Notes: a model not told the origin generated them from the sequence alone. Counted from the stretch's first letter, positions 15,156 to 26,925 are shown. The stretch is 64,000 nucleotides of DNA from Rhynochetos jubatus (GCA_027574665.1 CM050650.1:49645304-49709303), one strand, 5' to 3'. Translations and numbers: made by a program.

Positions 15156-18100
15156 AGCTCTTAAGGTTTTCTTTCTTCAGAGGGCTCTTGGCAGCAGATC
15201 TAATAGCAAGATGATATTCCCAGAAAAGTTGAGGTATCACATCAACATCACTCAGAATAAAGTTTGACAGAAATTAATGGAAGGTTACCTGAAAAGGACT
15301 TAAGGAACCAAATGCTGGATCTGCAAGGGTAAAATTATACAGTAAGTACTAAATCAGTGTGTTGCTGATATAGTGTTATCATCAAGCTCTCCACAAGCTA
15401 TCAGTAGGAGAAGCATACTTTTCACTCCAGAGCCCAAGAAATGTCATTGCCCCAGGGCTACAAGGACATGTAGGTGACTGCACGGCAGATAAGAGACTAC
15501 AGCATGCTATCCCACTAGCTGTAACAGCGGGACCATGGCTGTCCTCACAGCAGCACCTGAATGCTGTGCACCCAAGGACTCACGTTATCCCCATCCCTGC
15601 AAACTGCCAAATAATGGTTGTGGCTCCCTGTGGCCTCTTGCTTTCACCACTGGATGCTGGATCCCATGCAAAACAATTCTGTGGTTTCCAAGAGTGTTCA
15701 AAATTCCTCATGGACAAAATTTGGGAGTGCAGTGGATAGCCACTGTGGCAGATGCCATCATCTGAGTGAATTCAACTGAGACACTATAGTTCAAAAGAGC
15801 CATGGAAATCAAGATCTTCTATCTAATGAAGTAATAATCCTTCATGGCTGCAGAGTAACCTATGTATAGATCTGTTGCTCTCCACTGTTTTTACTGCCCC
15901 TTAGGTAAGCAAGAGAAGATGCAGTCTCCAAGGCAGTCATCTTACCATTTGTGATTAGAACATAACTCTTTAACACACATGCCCAGTGGCAGCTCAAAAG
16001 GTTTTTAGCTGGTGGAGCTCTCAGCACAAAATTTTTGTAGTAGAGGTGCTCCTGTGTATGTGTGCACATGCTTGTGCACATAATACAATGAAAGTTGAAG
16101 GGAAGATTATTGTGTAAAACAAGAACCATGTAAGGTGTTCATTACTTAGATAATATTAAAAAGTTACAAATATTCATTTGTTATACACTGCAAAACAGAA
16201 AAATTGCCTAGAAAAGATTGTTCTAACTTTTTTCACTGAGAGCATGAACAAACACAAGATGATTCTAATGGGGTTTACCATTTTAAAAAAATCTCTGTGG
16301 AAACTTCTTACAGTAAGTATTAAACTTTGTTATGCTGCTACCACACAGCATCATGTGGAATCAGTGTGGAATTTTATAGAGTTCTATGGAGTACTGGTGA
16401 GCACAGACCCATTATTCCCAAGTTAAGAGTCATTCCTGCACACACCAAAGAGTTTTCTCTTTCCATGAAGTACTGAATACACCTAGAGGCCCTGTGAAAG
16501 CTAGCACAAACTAGAGCTCCCATGCCACGTTTTGCAGTGCAGCTGAGTGTTTATTATCACCTTGTTTGTTGGCTTTTGTGTACAAAAATAAAAGTTGTTG
16601 GTTTCTTTCTTTTTTTTTTTTAATTACACATGTAAATCGTGTCATTAACACCCAGCAAGAACCCTAAACATATTTACAACCTAATGCTAGGTCTCACAAA
16701 TGCAAGAATGATGCTGATATTGCAACTCTGCACCTACTCTGTGTACCTTTGGTTAAATCAGTTTCCAGCCATATAAGAGGAGTTGATGAGTCCATCAACC
16801 ACCCAAACCTTTACTAAATACATCTCACCAGTCTGTGAGAGGACACATCCTAAAGGCATACAGTAGACAGGCTCCCTCTTTCCCCCTTTATACCCCTCCC
16901 CCCTTATCCAGTGTGCATGATATCTGTGGAATTGTCTCGTCACTGGATTTGGAGGACCTGTGGCTATTTACCTCTTCGCAACAAGCAGAAGAAGGAAAGT
17001 TTTGACTTTCTGTTTCTACCATCCTGGCCATGGGAGATTCCTGAGAGCAGAGAAACGCCCATGCCACCCTCTCGTCTTTGCAGAAGAACAGAGTGGTGCC
17101 CAGGGACCATGTTGTGAGTGTGGCAGACCTTGAGGCTGACCAGGGGTTTAGACAGCCCTCTGCAGTGTCTCAGAATATCTACAACGTCAAGCAGGAGAGA
17201 TATCTTTGTATTTCTGCTTCATTCTCAACCTTGTTGTAAAGCCAAGAAGAGGAATAACTGAGAAGCAGGCTCACTGATGCCAGATGTCCCTGTTATATCT
17301 ACAAACATTAGTGAAGACTGACACAAAGGGAGAGTTTTTAATTTAATGTTGCAGACTGCAAATTGAATCATCAAACTTAAGAATTGCCAACCTGACTTGA
17401 GGCTTGACACTTCTTAATAGCCCAGTTACAAATTAATATTTTTCATCTAGTTGAGTGCATAACATTTTGATAAATCGTCCATTTGCCTGTCTGTTTATCC
17501 AGCTATGCCCTGCTTCATTTCTAAATCTAAGGAAACTCTATCCCTAAGTTGACTGTAATAGAAAAAGCTATTTAAAATTCCAGAGAACCTGATGCTTCAC
17601 AAATATTCTATTCTAATAGGTTTTGTTGAGTCACTGAATAAAAAGAACATTGTATGTACATATAGTTTCCTCATTCTTTAATTTTGTCTTTTTTCTTTGC
17701 TCTTTTTTCTCAAGCCATTGCGGACTTGTAATTTTTACATGTAGTTCAATAACTTTAACTTTCAAGTGTTTTTTACTGTCATTCTTGGCTCTTGTGGGGT
17801 ATTTCAGTCCATCTCAGATGTCCTAGAATCCTAGAAACCCTCACTGTGCCATCAATAATACAGACAAAAGAGGTTTGCAGTGACAGATGGCAGTCTTTCC
17901 AAAATAAAGCTTTATCTTTTGGTCAAAAGGTCTGGAATTATTAGTAGTTTCAGGTTAGAAAGGCAAAACAAAACCTACCCAAGCATGTCCCTCTAAATCT
18001 GACAGATTGCTTGTGCTAAGCTAGCTGGACCACTCCTTGCCTAGCCTGGAAGGAAGCTTGCATACTTGCCTTCTCTGTCTCTGCATTTCTCAGGCCACCC

Positions 18101-18268
18101 CAGCTCACCACCTCTTTGCAGACACTTCTTGAGAGCCTTCTTCCTACTAATTTGATTTCTTTTATGTTCTTTTAGTGCCCAGGCCTGTCATGGTTTATTA
18201 TTCCTTTTGATACCTCTGCTGCTAATTATAGCTATAAATCTAACTGCTCTGTTGGTGTGCATCCACCT
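15156..18268. other. Unique non-coding sequence
   Basis: No gene or clear transposon. It has a short T-run near 16610 and an octamer-like CCTAGAATCCTAGAAA at about 17822, which resembles a CR1 tail but has no CR1 body after it. Confidence 0.55.
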
Positions 18269-18324
18269 CATCTGGTCCATTGTTTTCCTTGCATCTAGCA
18301 TGGGTTATGACACAAAGTGGATTA
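18269..18324 (+). repeat. Left inverted-repeat arm
   Basis: Left arm of the inverted pair, partner at 18727-18781. The 39-bp inner core matches its partner at 35 positions. The three clustered mismatches lie just after TGCATCTAG and one lies after GGTTATGACA. Confidence 0.85.
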
Positions 18325-18726
18325 AACCAGACACAGTTATCAAAAAGCTTTAGGAAACCTCTCTGCATTAATGCCGCAGCTTTACCATAAAAAAATAACG
18401 AGTTCAGATTCTATTCTTCAAAACAATGTGTATGTTCTGCATTAGATCACACATGGAAAAAAGCTTTTGGACTTGTTCAAGAATATCAACAAATTCCTTT
18501 ATTAGAAAACAAGTGTCATCTAAGGCATAGATTTTTACACTTGGAAAGCACTTTGTGTTTTTGAGACACCTTCTCATCTCAAAATACATTAAGAAAGATA
18601 AAAATTTTAGAAGATCCATAGCAACTCTTACACGTGGTGGCTGCAGTCATTGCCTTTGAAAGTCTTTCTGACTCCTTACCTTAAAAGGAACACATGATGG
18701 TTGGAAACAGCTCTGTGTTACTTGTA

Positions 18727-18781
18727 TAATCCACTTTCTGTCATAACCTGTACTAGATGCAAGGAAGCAAGGGATGTCATG
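18727..18781 (-). repeat. Right inverted-repeat arm
   Basis: Right arm of the inverted pair. On the minus strand it reads TCCTTGCATCTAG, then GGTTATGACAGAAAGTGGAT, matching the left arm at 18269-18324. A loop of about 400 bp separates the two. Confidence 0.85.
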
Positions 18782-18784
18782 ATG

Positions 18785-19680
18785 TGTCTATTTCATTCCC
18801 CTGAGCCACTGCAGGGTTAACGAGGCCCAAACCATTCCCAAAAAATACTATGCCCCTGTGCCTTATTACTTATATTTTCTAGTCTCTCCAGGAAATCTAT
18901 TCCAGTGTTAAACTCTCTTTCCATGTTAAAAGTTTTTTCATGTCTGGCCTAAAATTTGCTTCATTGGGAGTAAACACATTGTTTCTTGTTTTATTATCAG
19001 TGAACACAGAAACAATCTGTTCTATCCGTTTCAGCAAACTTCTTCTGGAGATGACCGCAGACTGTCTCTCCAAGTCTTTTCAGAATTACTCAGCCTAGGT
19101 TTGTTTTATTTTAACTCTAATCTTCCCTCAAAAGCCTTACTTTCCACATAACTAATCCTTTTTGGAGTTTCACCAGTTGAAATGTGGTGATGAAGCTGGA
19201 AAAATTACCTAAGCTAACATAGCAGACCTGACTAAAATGACGGATCTACTTCACCTGTTTTACTTGCAGTGCTTGCGTTTTTACTTTTCAGTATGATGCT
19301 TTCTTTTCTTTTTTTTTTTTTTTCACAGTTATGTTGCATCATATTCAGTTTCCAGTCTACTATAGGGCCCAGATCCTCTTCTACAGAATGACTTCAGAGA
19401 AATTAATTTCCTACCTTATATTGTGTGGTACAAGACTTTAAATATAGCACTCCACACTTTCTTCTAGTGAATTAATTGATTTTTTTTCTTCCACAGACCA
19501 TTTTTCCAATTTGTCATGATAATCTTGAGCTTTCATCCTGTACGCCAATGTGTTACAGCTTCTCCCAGGCTGGTATCATCTCCATGTTTAATAAATTCAA
19601 TCCATTCCATTATCCATCTCATTAATGAGATTACTGAATAGGAAACACCTTGGTGGCACCAGCATAGGGAGCTTCAGTTC
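18785..19680 (-). mobile_element. Ancient CR1/L3-type LINE, 3' half
   Basis: This is a heavily diverged LINE fragment in minus orientation. It follows the layout of old amniote CR1/L3 elements. From low to high coordinate it shows the 3' UTR-like stretch (GAGCCACTGCAGGGTTAAC, 18800s), then text matching the CTGGAGATGA...TCTCCAAGTCTT block of ORF2. Beyond a diverged centre comes the block around 19500-19650 that includes CCATTTTTCCAATTTGTCA and CAGGCTGGTATCATCTCCAT, then CCATTATCCATCTCATTAAT. This corresponds to the ORF2 region just downstream of RT motif C. A 15-T run (19309-19323) lies within it. No frame is open for any useful length. Similarity ends at about 19640-19680. Identification rests on remembered family consensus text; the exact subfamily is unknown. 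Confidence 0.82.
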
Positions 19681-20255
19681 AATTTGACAGTGATCTTTTA
19701 ACAATTACTTCCTTTAAGTACCATCTTTGTGAAGCACGAGGCATCCAGTGCAATGCAGAGTCTGGAGAAACATCTGCCCTCCATGAGCTGCAGAGCTTCC
19801 TGCCTTCCAGGCCTGGGAAGCTGCATACTGTGTAACAGGCAGTTTATTTTGTGTTGGCAATTTAACCCACTGGACCTTACGGGAAAGCCAGCTTTGCCTG
19901 GGAACATGTACACACTTAGCTAACCATGCGTATGCACGTGTGTGCTTCCTGGTACAGAACCCACACCTTTCAGCCCCAAAACCACAGGTGTTCCTTGAGC
20001 TGAGCAAACATGGCAGGTGCTTCCATAGATACCAAAGTAGCAGTGGCTTTGCATTCAAGCTAACAGCTTTGAAGGAGATATTTTCTCTTGTTGATGTGCT
20101 GCTTTACAGTGTTTCTCAAGCGTGGCTCACAATGGAATAGGAAGCAGTCACAAGTGGGATGAGTCACACTCATGAGCTATTTTCATCTGGCTTATATTGC
20201 TCTGCTAATAATGTTTTCCCTCTGTATTCAGAAGTCTCTTTCAGAGAAAATGAGG

Positions 20256-20365
20256 TCTGCTGGTGTGAATCCACCAGTGCCATCCCCAACTGGCAGTATG
20301 TCTTCCTGACTGAGTCATTCACCTTTTTTCCTCAGTTTCTCTGCTGTAAATATGAAATTCACCTG
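20256..20365 (+). mobile_element. MIR-like SINE remnant
   Basis: The order of blocks resembles the ancient tRNA-derived MIR SINE. There is a degenerate GTGTGAATCCACCAGTGCCA at the position of the B-box/core start. This is followed by GAGTCATTCACC (family: AAGTCACTTAACC), then CCTCAGTTTCTCTGCTGTAA (family: CCTCAGTTTCCTCATCTGTAA). MIR copies are rare and very old in birds. The match to the 3' core is good and the tRNA-derived head is not visible. Confidence 0.5.
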
Positions 20366-20919
20366 AAAATGTGACACATTCTTCAATTGTTTGTAGATGC
20401 AAATGACTCCCATTAATTCCCATTTGTATTGTTATGGTGATTTTATTCCCAGCCTATTGCAGAAGAAAATCTGCTTCTTTCCATCCTCAGACCAGTACGG
20501 CATCTGATCACCCAGTGAGATCAGCCAGTACGTACGTGAGAAGTTGGACTCAACTAATTTCATAGCCGCTTCCTACCCATTCTGACACATTTCCCTTGCT
20601 TCTCATCTATTTAGCAGCAATGCAAATGAATTTAGCAAGTGCAAGACAATGGGTAGTCTGTCCCTTTTTGGAGAGATTGGGGCTGACAACTTGGTGAAAG
20701 AATTCAGTTGCAGCGACTGTGCCAGAGGCAACAGATGATTTTTCTTCCCCAGGTCCTAAACATTTCTGAAATGACACCCTGTGTAGGTGTGTGTCCATGA
20801 AGGTCTCCACAAACCTGCCTAAGTCAGACATTTGTCTCCATTAAGTCATGTGCAAAGATAAGGGCATTCCTGTAGTCAACAAGACTGCACGTTGTATTTT
20901 AAAATGAAGGATTTGCAGG

Positions 20920-21240
20920 GGTGGCAGCTCATTTGCATGCAAGCAATGTGAATGTAGCGGAGGAGGTGTTGTAAATCACCAAAGAGCTACTTGACAGTGC
21001 CACTCTGTGAGTCTGGTTCAGAATTATTAATTAGAGCAGGCTGAGGATGGTTTGTTTGCATATCAGTTGAGCTAAGCCATGTTGGAATCCCTGTAAATAA
21101 TAAAACAGGCTGATTAGGCCTAGTCATTAATTAAGTGTCTTCACTGTGAATAAACAGTGAAATCTTTCAGTTTGCCAGGGACCCCTATGACACTGTGATA
21201 AATATGCAGTTGCAAAAGTTCCTATAACATGGTTTGACGT
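20920..21240. promoter_or_regulatory. Candidate regulatory block: POU/homeodomain motif cluster
   Basis: Within about 320 bp there is an octamer ATTTGCAT (20931-20938) embedded in the perfect palindrome TTGCATGCAA (20933-20942). There are also an ATTAATTAG (21024 on), a TTTGCATAT (21057 on) and an ATTAATTAAG (about 21127). These are binding cores of POU and homeodomain transcription factors. AT-rich motifs occur by chance in 40% GC DNA, so the assignment is an inference; the octamer/palindrome and tight grouping make it better than background. No promoter or exon is seen beside it. Confidence 0.35.
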
Positions 21241-23720
21241 CTTCATCTATTAAATTTCAGCTTTCTCCCCAGTAACAATGGGTTCAAATCCCACAGTGGA
21301 TGATACATCTGCCTAATTCTGTTTGTTAAAATATAAAGCTTTGGAGGTCTCATATAACCAGGGTTGAGAACCTGCTAGGAAAGAAGGGGGTAAAAACTTT
21401 TTAATACTGTAAACTGCAGCGTTCAGACATCTGCATGGGTGGCTTTTTATTGGTACAACAATGCAGAAGACTAAAAAAACCCCTGGTTTTATTATTATAT
21501 GGATGTAAAAGTCAGCTATTATTTATTTGACTAGAACAGCATACATTTAAAACCTAATTAACTCGTCTCAGAGGTTGGTGCTTGAATAGTTGTTTCTGGT
21601 TCTTGCATCCACTGCCCCTCAGTGTGGAACAAGACAAAGTTAAGAGATCATTTTTACAAATGATACTTTTTCCAACTAAAGACAATGTTAAAGGCAATTA
21701 AATCTCACGCCCCAAGACATGAGTTGATCATGGTAGGTGGTCAACAAGGAAATTTTCTCCCCTTATGCACTCCTCCACAATTGGTGAGGTGCAATGTGGG
21801 GATCTTTCATCTTCTGAAGATTTCAATATTGGCAACATTTGTCATCAGGATATTAGACTGCTAGACAGATCAATGTGCTGAGCAGACAAGTTCTGCTTTC
21901 TTGTGTAACATACAAGTACTGCAAGTCATGCATGAACATTGTCTCCTGGAAAATAAGGTAATTTTTATCTGTTCAGCAACAGGGCAGAGATCCATTCCAT
22001 TCCTGTGAAATCTGATGGCCTCGTCCCCAAATATTCCCCCTCTGAAGCATTTTCCCTATGCTCTGCCACAGCAAAGAGGGTCAGAACAGCCTTATTTAAA
22101 AAAGGGGTGCAGCCATCATTTTGGTGTTCTGATGTTCCTAACAGTCAATTTAAAGGTGCTGAGTTTATTACAATGCTGAGCATGAACACTTGAATAGGTA
22201 GGAGACAGATGACTTGGTGAGATCAATCTATTGATCTCAAGATTTTTTAAGTATTTAAGTGCTGTGCAACAATTAAAGGCATTTCTGAGTATGCACTAAA
22301 TGGCTTTATTCTGACAAGCTCTCTTGCTTCTTCTATACATAATAGAGACTGAGAATGCCTCTGAACTTAGAATAGCTTTAGGAAGCCAGTGCTCAGCAAA
22401 CTGACCATTTGATGCTGACAGCCTTGCATAGTGTGAAACCATCAGGCAGGGGATCACAGAATTTACCATTGTGGCCAGTAGCAACTTCCTGAATCCTCAG
22501 GTTTACCTCAACACAATCGAAGGTTATAGGCCTCAAAATGAAATTCATACAGTGATATAAATATATTTGGAACAGCTGGATTAACTCCTGCTAAATACAG
22601 ACCAAAAAATGAGAGTCCATAATGGATCCTTGAGGAGAATAGCAATGATCATGCGGTTTGATTGCTTGTTTGCAGAGTCCATCGCTGATGCCCAAAGTTG
22701 CGCTCTGAAGCTCCCATCTTCATGCTCCAGAGAGACAATAACAGGTAGCTGTTGGCAGCATTCCTCTCTCTGCAGTAATTCCAGCAAAGTAGCCTGGGAA
22801 AGGCACATGATATGTGTGCTGGGAGACCTGGCTCATGCAGAGATTTGTAGCGATATTCAGTATGCTGATGTCACCCAGCTGGCACAAGGGAAGGGATTAG
22901 CCAATGTCTAGACACACTTGAGGCTTGCAGGGGAGCTGGCTATTTGCAAATGAGTCTGCACTCTGGCAACCTTGGTGGGCTGAGCAGAGGCAGGGAGAAG
23001 TCCTGCCAGAGTTTCCATCCCTCCTGCTCCCTGAGGGAGCGCGACTACTGTTGGTGAGGCAGATGGAGAATTTAGGTGTGTGTTGAGATTCTGGGCTTCT
23101 CCTCCTGGATATTGTCCAATAAATTTATTTTAGTTCCTGTGTGAGGAGGATACACTGCTCTTTTCTTTTCCATTAGACTTTCGTATTACTATCTGCACCT
23201 CTGTTGCCTGGAGATATGGTGGCCATAATTCTGCCTGATAACCTGCTGTGGAGTCTACTGTTGCTTTCATCCCTGGTTTCAACCGCCTGAGGGATCACAT
23301 GCCCCCAGTTATGATTAACTGATCCCTTTGGGCTTGGAGCTCCTTTTCTATAAAAGCAAGGAGCTGCTGAAGGAGTAAGCATCCCTGGGTTTGGTATTTA
23401 TTCTTCTTCAAGGCCGCTGGGACTGTGGGAGTTTTAAGTTATTAAGCCTTTGGCCATATCACAAACTATATCCTTTTTTTATTCTGGTTTTTGCAGAACA
23501 AATAGCCTGAGAGGTGGAGAGGTTGGAGTTTATTTTATTGTCTCCTTAGCTTGCCAACATGACTGGTCAGGTGGGATGAGCAGCCCTTTTGTCTGTGGTT
23601 AGAAATGTGCATTCCACCCAGAACAATGACCCCTAAAGAAAGTTTTGCAGAGCTAAAGAAATATGTAATTTAGAAAGCTGCTTCTTCCCCATATAGCTCA
23701 GCTAAGGCATGTTTCAGCTC

Positions 23721-23775
23721 TCATTAAAGCTGATGGAAAGCCTCCTAGGTGCTTCAATAGTGTGGAACCAGATCT
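23721..23775. repeat. Ancient palindromic repeat copy
   Basis: The block TCATTAAAGCTGATGGAAAG, then CCTCCTAGGTGCTTCAATAG and GGAACCAGATCT, follows a remembered family text: CATTGAAGTCAATGGAAAG, CTCCCATTGACTTCAATGGG, then GGATCAGGCCC. Divergence is high and no age can be measured here. Confidence 0.4.
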
Positions 23776-24754
23776 ATTAATTGTTATACTTCTCATATTC
23801 TGGGGATACATACCAATGCTGCACAGTCATCACAAAATATACCACAGATGGATGTGAGAGTTCATGATGACTTCATTTTGGTTGATGGAACAAAATGGCA
23901 TTACAGAGAAATTTCAAGGTAAGTCTAGCACGCTATCACAGCAATTAACATTGGATCACTTCAGCTTCATCCTCCTTCTTATGAAATCAAGACCTTCCAC
24001 TGGTATCCCTGAATTTAGCGCTGCCAGGTTACTCACACACTTGCCTTGTACATTAAAGAAATGGTCTGGACTTTGCATTTCATATACAGCCAGGACTTCC
24101 AGGAAAATAAGGAAGTGCCATACACTACATGTAACTGCCTCTGTGAAAGGAGAGCAGAGAGCTGTATCTTGCTTGTGTAACAGACCACACATTTGGCACA
24201 CTAACAAAAGGAAAACGTGCACTGCACTGCTGAAAACTCCACAAAAAGTGCAGTTTGTTTTGTTCTCTAGTCCAGCTTCTCCTCCTCTTCCAAGCTCCCT
24301 CTTTTTTAACGGAAAAGATTTCTAGCTGTGAGAATAACCTTCCCAATGCAAATGACATACAGTTTTGTTGAATTCACAGCCAAGCAGACAGGGGGAAGAA
24401 AAGTCTGGAGAGCCAGATCCAAATCTCTCAAGTACACAGAGACTCCTACTGCCTTTGGTGGCCTTTGAATCAAACTCCGAAAAAAGTTTTAACGTTCCGT
24501 AGTCGACTTACAGGGAATTATTTTCTGATGCCTAAAAACCATTTATATACCTAAAAGCCCTGTAAAACACTGCAGAATGACATATGAATTATCCATCAAA
24601 TGGGCCCATGTAGTGTGGCTGGCATGTCCTTTTAAATAGATATTGCATGAAAAATTGTTCCTGGAACACATACTTATTCTAGCAGCAGTAGTGAGTAGGA
24701 CAGACAGGATGTCTGGTTCTAGTGGTGGTGTCTGTCTTTGACAAGAACCCCTAT

Positions 24755-24768
24755 AAAAAAAAAAAAAA
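24755..24768 (+). repeat. A14 homopolymer
   Basis: A run of 14 A, about 130 bp from the CR1 3' end. The CR1 ends in its octamer tail rather than poly-A, so this run is unrelated to it. Confidence 0.85.
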
Positions 24769-24990
24769 CCAACAGTTTAAACTTCTATAGAAGAAACAAT
24801 AAAGGCCAATGAAAGGGTTTCAGCTATCTCTTTGCTTTACAGTATCTGTGTGTTGCTTGATTTTGCTCATATATCATATCTACAAGCTTACATTTTCCTA
24901 AAATCATAGAATCATAGAATGGTTTGTGTTGCAAGGGATGTTAAAGATCATCTAGTTCCAACCCCCTGCCATGGGCAGGGACATCCTCCA

Positions 24991-26680
24991 CTAGACCAGG
25001 TTGCTCAAAGCCTCATCCAGCTTGGCCTTGAAGACAGCCAGGGATGGGGCATCCACAGCTTCTCTAGGCAACCTGTTCCAGTGCCTCACCACCCTCTCTG
25101 GGAAGAATTTCTTCCTGATATCTAATCTCAATCTCCCTGTTTTCAATTTAAACCTATTACTCTTTGTCCTGTCACTACAGGCCCTTTTAAAAAGTCCCCC
25201 CCAGCTTTCTTGTAGGCCCCTTCAGGTACTGGAAGGCTGCTACAAGGTCTCCCTTGAGCCTTCTCTTCTCAAGGCTGAACAAGCCCAATTCTCTCAACCT
25301 TTCTTCATAGGAGAGGTGCTTCAGCCCTCTGATCATCTTCGTGGCCCTCCTCTGGACTCACTCCAATCAGTCAATATCCTTCTGATGTTGGGGGCCCCAG
25401 ATCTGGATGCAGTATTCCAGGTGGGGTCTCATAAGGGCAGACAAAAGGGGGAGAATCTCCTCCCTCGACCTGCTGGCCACACTTCTCTGGATACAGCCCA
25501 GGAGATGGTTGCCTTTCTGGGCTGCCAGAGCACACTGCTGACTCATGTCCAGCTTTTCATACACCAGTGTCCTCAAGTCCTTCTCTTCAGGGATGATCTC
25601 AATCTATTCTCCACCTAGCTTGTGCTTGGGATTGTCCTGACCTGTGTGCAGGACCTTGCGCTTGGCATTGTTGAACATCATGAGGTTAGTATTGGCCCAC
25701 CTGTCAAGCTTGTTAAGGTCCCTCTGGATGGCATCCCTTCTCTCCAGCATGTTGACTGCACCACACAGCTTGGTGTCATTGGAAAACCTTCTGAGGGTGC
25801 ACTCAATCCCACTGTCCAGGTAGCCATCAAAGATGTTGACGAGCACCAGTCCCAATAGCAACCTCTGAGGAATGTTGCTCATCACTCATCTCCACTCAGA
25901 CATTGAGCCATTGACCACAACTCTCTGAGTACGACCATCAAGCCAGTTCCTTATCCACTGAGTGGTCTGTCCATCAAGTCCATGCCTCTCCAATTTAAAG
26001 ACAAGGATGTCACGTGGGACACTGTCAAATGCTTTACACAATTTCAGGTAGATGACATTGGTTGCTCGTCCTTTATTCACTGACACTGTAACCCCATCAT
26101 AGAAAGGTCACCAAATTTGTCAGGCACAATTTGGCCTTGGTGAAGCCATGTTGGCTGTCACCAATCACCTCCTTGTTTTCCATGTGCCTTAGCATCGTTT
26201 CCAGGAGGATCTGCTCCATGATGTTGCCAGGCACAGAGGTGAGTGACTGGCCTGTAGTTTCCTGTATCCTCCTTTTTTCCCTTTTTAAAGATGGGGGTTA
26301 TGCTTCCACTTTTCCAGTCAGCGGGAACTTCACCAGACCACCACGATTTCTCAGATATGATGGATAAAGGTTTCACAACCTCATCCACTAGTTCTTTCAG
26401 GACCTTCAGATGCATTTCATGAGGTCCCATGGATTTATGTACCTTCAGGTTCCTTGTGTACCTTCAGGTTCCTTAGGTGGTCCTGAACCTGAACCTCTCT
26501 AACCATGGGCAGATCTCCATTCTCCCAGTCCCTGCCCTTGTCTTCTATGACTCAGGTGATTTGGTTTGCACCCTTGACAGTGAAGACTGAGGCAAAAAAA
26601 GCCTTGAGCATCTCAGCCTTCTCCATATCCTGAGAAACCAGCTCTCCCACTTACTGCTGGAGACAGCCCATCAGTATTAT
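24991..26680 (-). pseudogene. CR1 ORF2 remnant (reverse transcriptase and C-terminus)
   Basis: This is the decayed C-terminal part of CR1 ORF2. Minus-strand translation shows, in order: the RT finger region (SMGP-like, [18 protein letters not shown], about 26430-26230); palm motif A ([17 protein letters not shown]) within 26086-25886; the strand after motif B ([17 protein letters not shown]); motif C (25786-25775); and the thumb/C-terminal part ([36 protein letters not shown]). Motif C reads FSND instead of FADD, so the first catalytic aspartate of the pair is lost. There is at least one frameshift after NYRPV (near 26200) and another near 25369. In-frame stops occur at 25886-25888 and at 25604-25606, the latter where the family has a Trp codon. 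A 19-bp tandem duplication (26438-26474) disrupts the region upstream. The copy cannot encode active RT. Confidence 0.93.
26438..26474 (-). repeat. 19-bp tandem duplication inside CR1
   Basis: Two consecutive copies of an 18-bp core (TGTACCTTCAGGTTCCTT on the plus strand) have a period of 19 bp, at 26438-26455 and 26457-26474. CR1 elements normally hold this segment once, so it looks like a local slippage duplication after insertion. It adds 19 bp to the decayed ORF2 and by itself shifts the frame. Confidence 0.85.
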
Positions 26681-26925
26681 TTTTCTGAATGAGATACATT
26701 CGAAAATAGAAGATATTTTAATTTTTAATTTTGACCTGGATAAGGAATATTTTTCAGAAATTTTACCAATTGTTGAGGGTTTTCTATTCACTTTTATTTT
26801 GATTAATTATTCCTTGTACTTTGTTCAGGTTTTTAATCTCCATGAAAGGCCCTTTAATCCACAGTCCCAAATTCAGATTATTTTCTTTGAAAGCCGTCTG
26901 TATGATCATCTATCTATATGGCTGC

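Larger units (their letters stand above)
18269..18781. mobile_element. 510-bp unit bounded by inverted repeats (candidate ancient MITE)
   Basis: The left arm (18269-18324) and right arm (18727-18781) are inverted copies. In the 39-bp core, 18286-18324 against the complement of 18727-18765, I count 35 identities. Both arms share TCCTTGCATCTAG, GGTTATGACA and AAAGTGGATTA. The arms extend outward with one gap to a shared CAT...TCC. The 400-bp interior has no coding capacity. This is the architecture of a non-autonomous DNA transposon with long terminal inverted repeats, but I do not recognise the family, and no clean target-site duplication is evident. It directly abuts the ancient LINE fragment starting near 18785. 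A conserved cruciform-forming sequence is the alternative. Confidence 0.6.
21241..24900. other. Unique non-coding sequence
   Basis: Apart from the ancient-repeat copy at 23721, nothing is recognised. A B-box-like GGTTCAAATCC (about 21281) has no partner A-box. A splice-donor-like AGGTAAGT at about 23917 follows a 25-codon open stretch that does not resemble any protein I know. Confidence 0.5.
24901..26680 (-). mobile_element. CR1 LINE, 5'-truncated, inactive
   Basis: A non-LTR retrotransposon of the avian CR1 clade lies on the minus strand. Its 3' end at 24901 begins with the complement of the CR1 octamer tail: about 2.4 units of ATCATAGA-type repeat, where other LINEs carry poly-A. Next come a short 3' UTR and the ORF2 stop at 24991-24993, preceded by codons for LDEALSNLV, the usual CR1 C-terminus. 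Recognisable ORF2 runs to about 26680, where similarity fades into unique sequence. The element is therefore 5'-truncated, lacking ORF1, the endonuclease and the start of the RT. No clear target-site duplication is visible, which is usual for CR1. The octamer tail and 3' UTR are well preserved, suggesting this is the youngest transposon in the window. I am sure of the family but not of the subfamily. Confidence 0.97.

Noticed and set aside
17822-17838. CCTAGAATCCTAGAAA octamer pair resembling a CR1 tail
   Set aside because: The sequence after it does not match a CR1 3' UTR in either orientation.
21270-21300. tRNA or SINE B-box-like GGTTCAAATCC
   Set aside because: No A-box or cloverleaf can be drawn upstream, and no SINE body follows.
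23848-23922. Exon-like segment: CAG before ATG, 24 open codons, then AG|GTAAGT
   Set aside because: There is no polypyrimidine tract upstream, the peptide resembles no family I know, and no matching partner exon is seen.
23864-24325. 153-codon plus-strand frame
   Set aside because: It overlaps two minus-strand frames and has no domain. Its N-terminal part overlaps the donor-like AGGTAAGT, which is in a different frame.
25001-25618. 205-codon plus-strand open frame, the longest in the window
   Set aside because: It lies antisense to the CR1 ORF2. CR1 antisense frames are commonly open and this one has no independent support.
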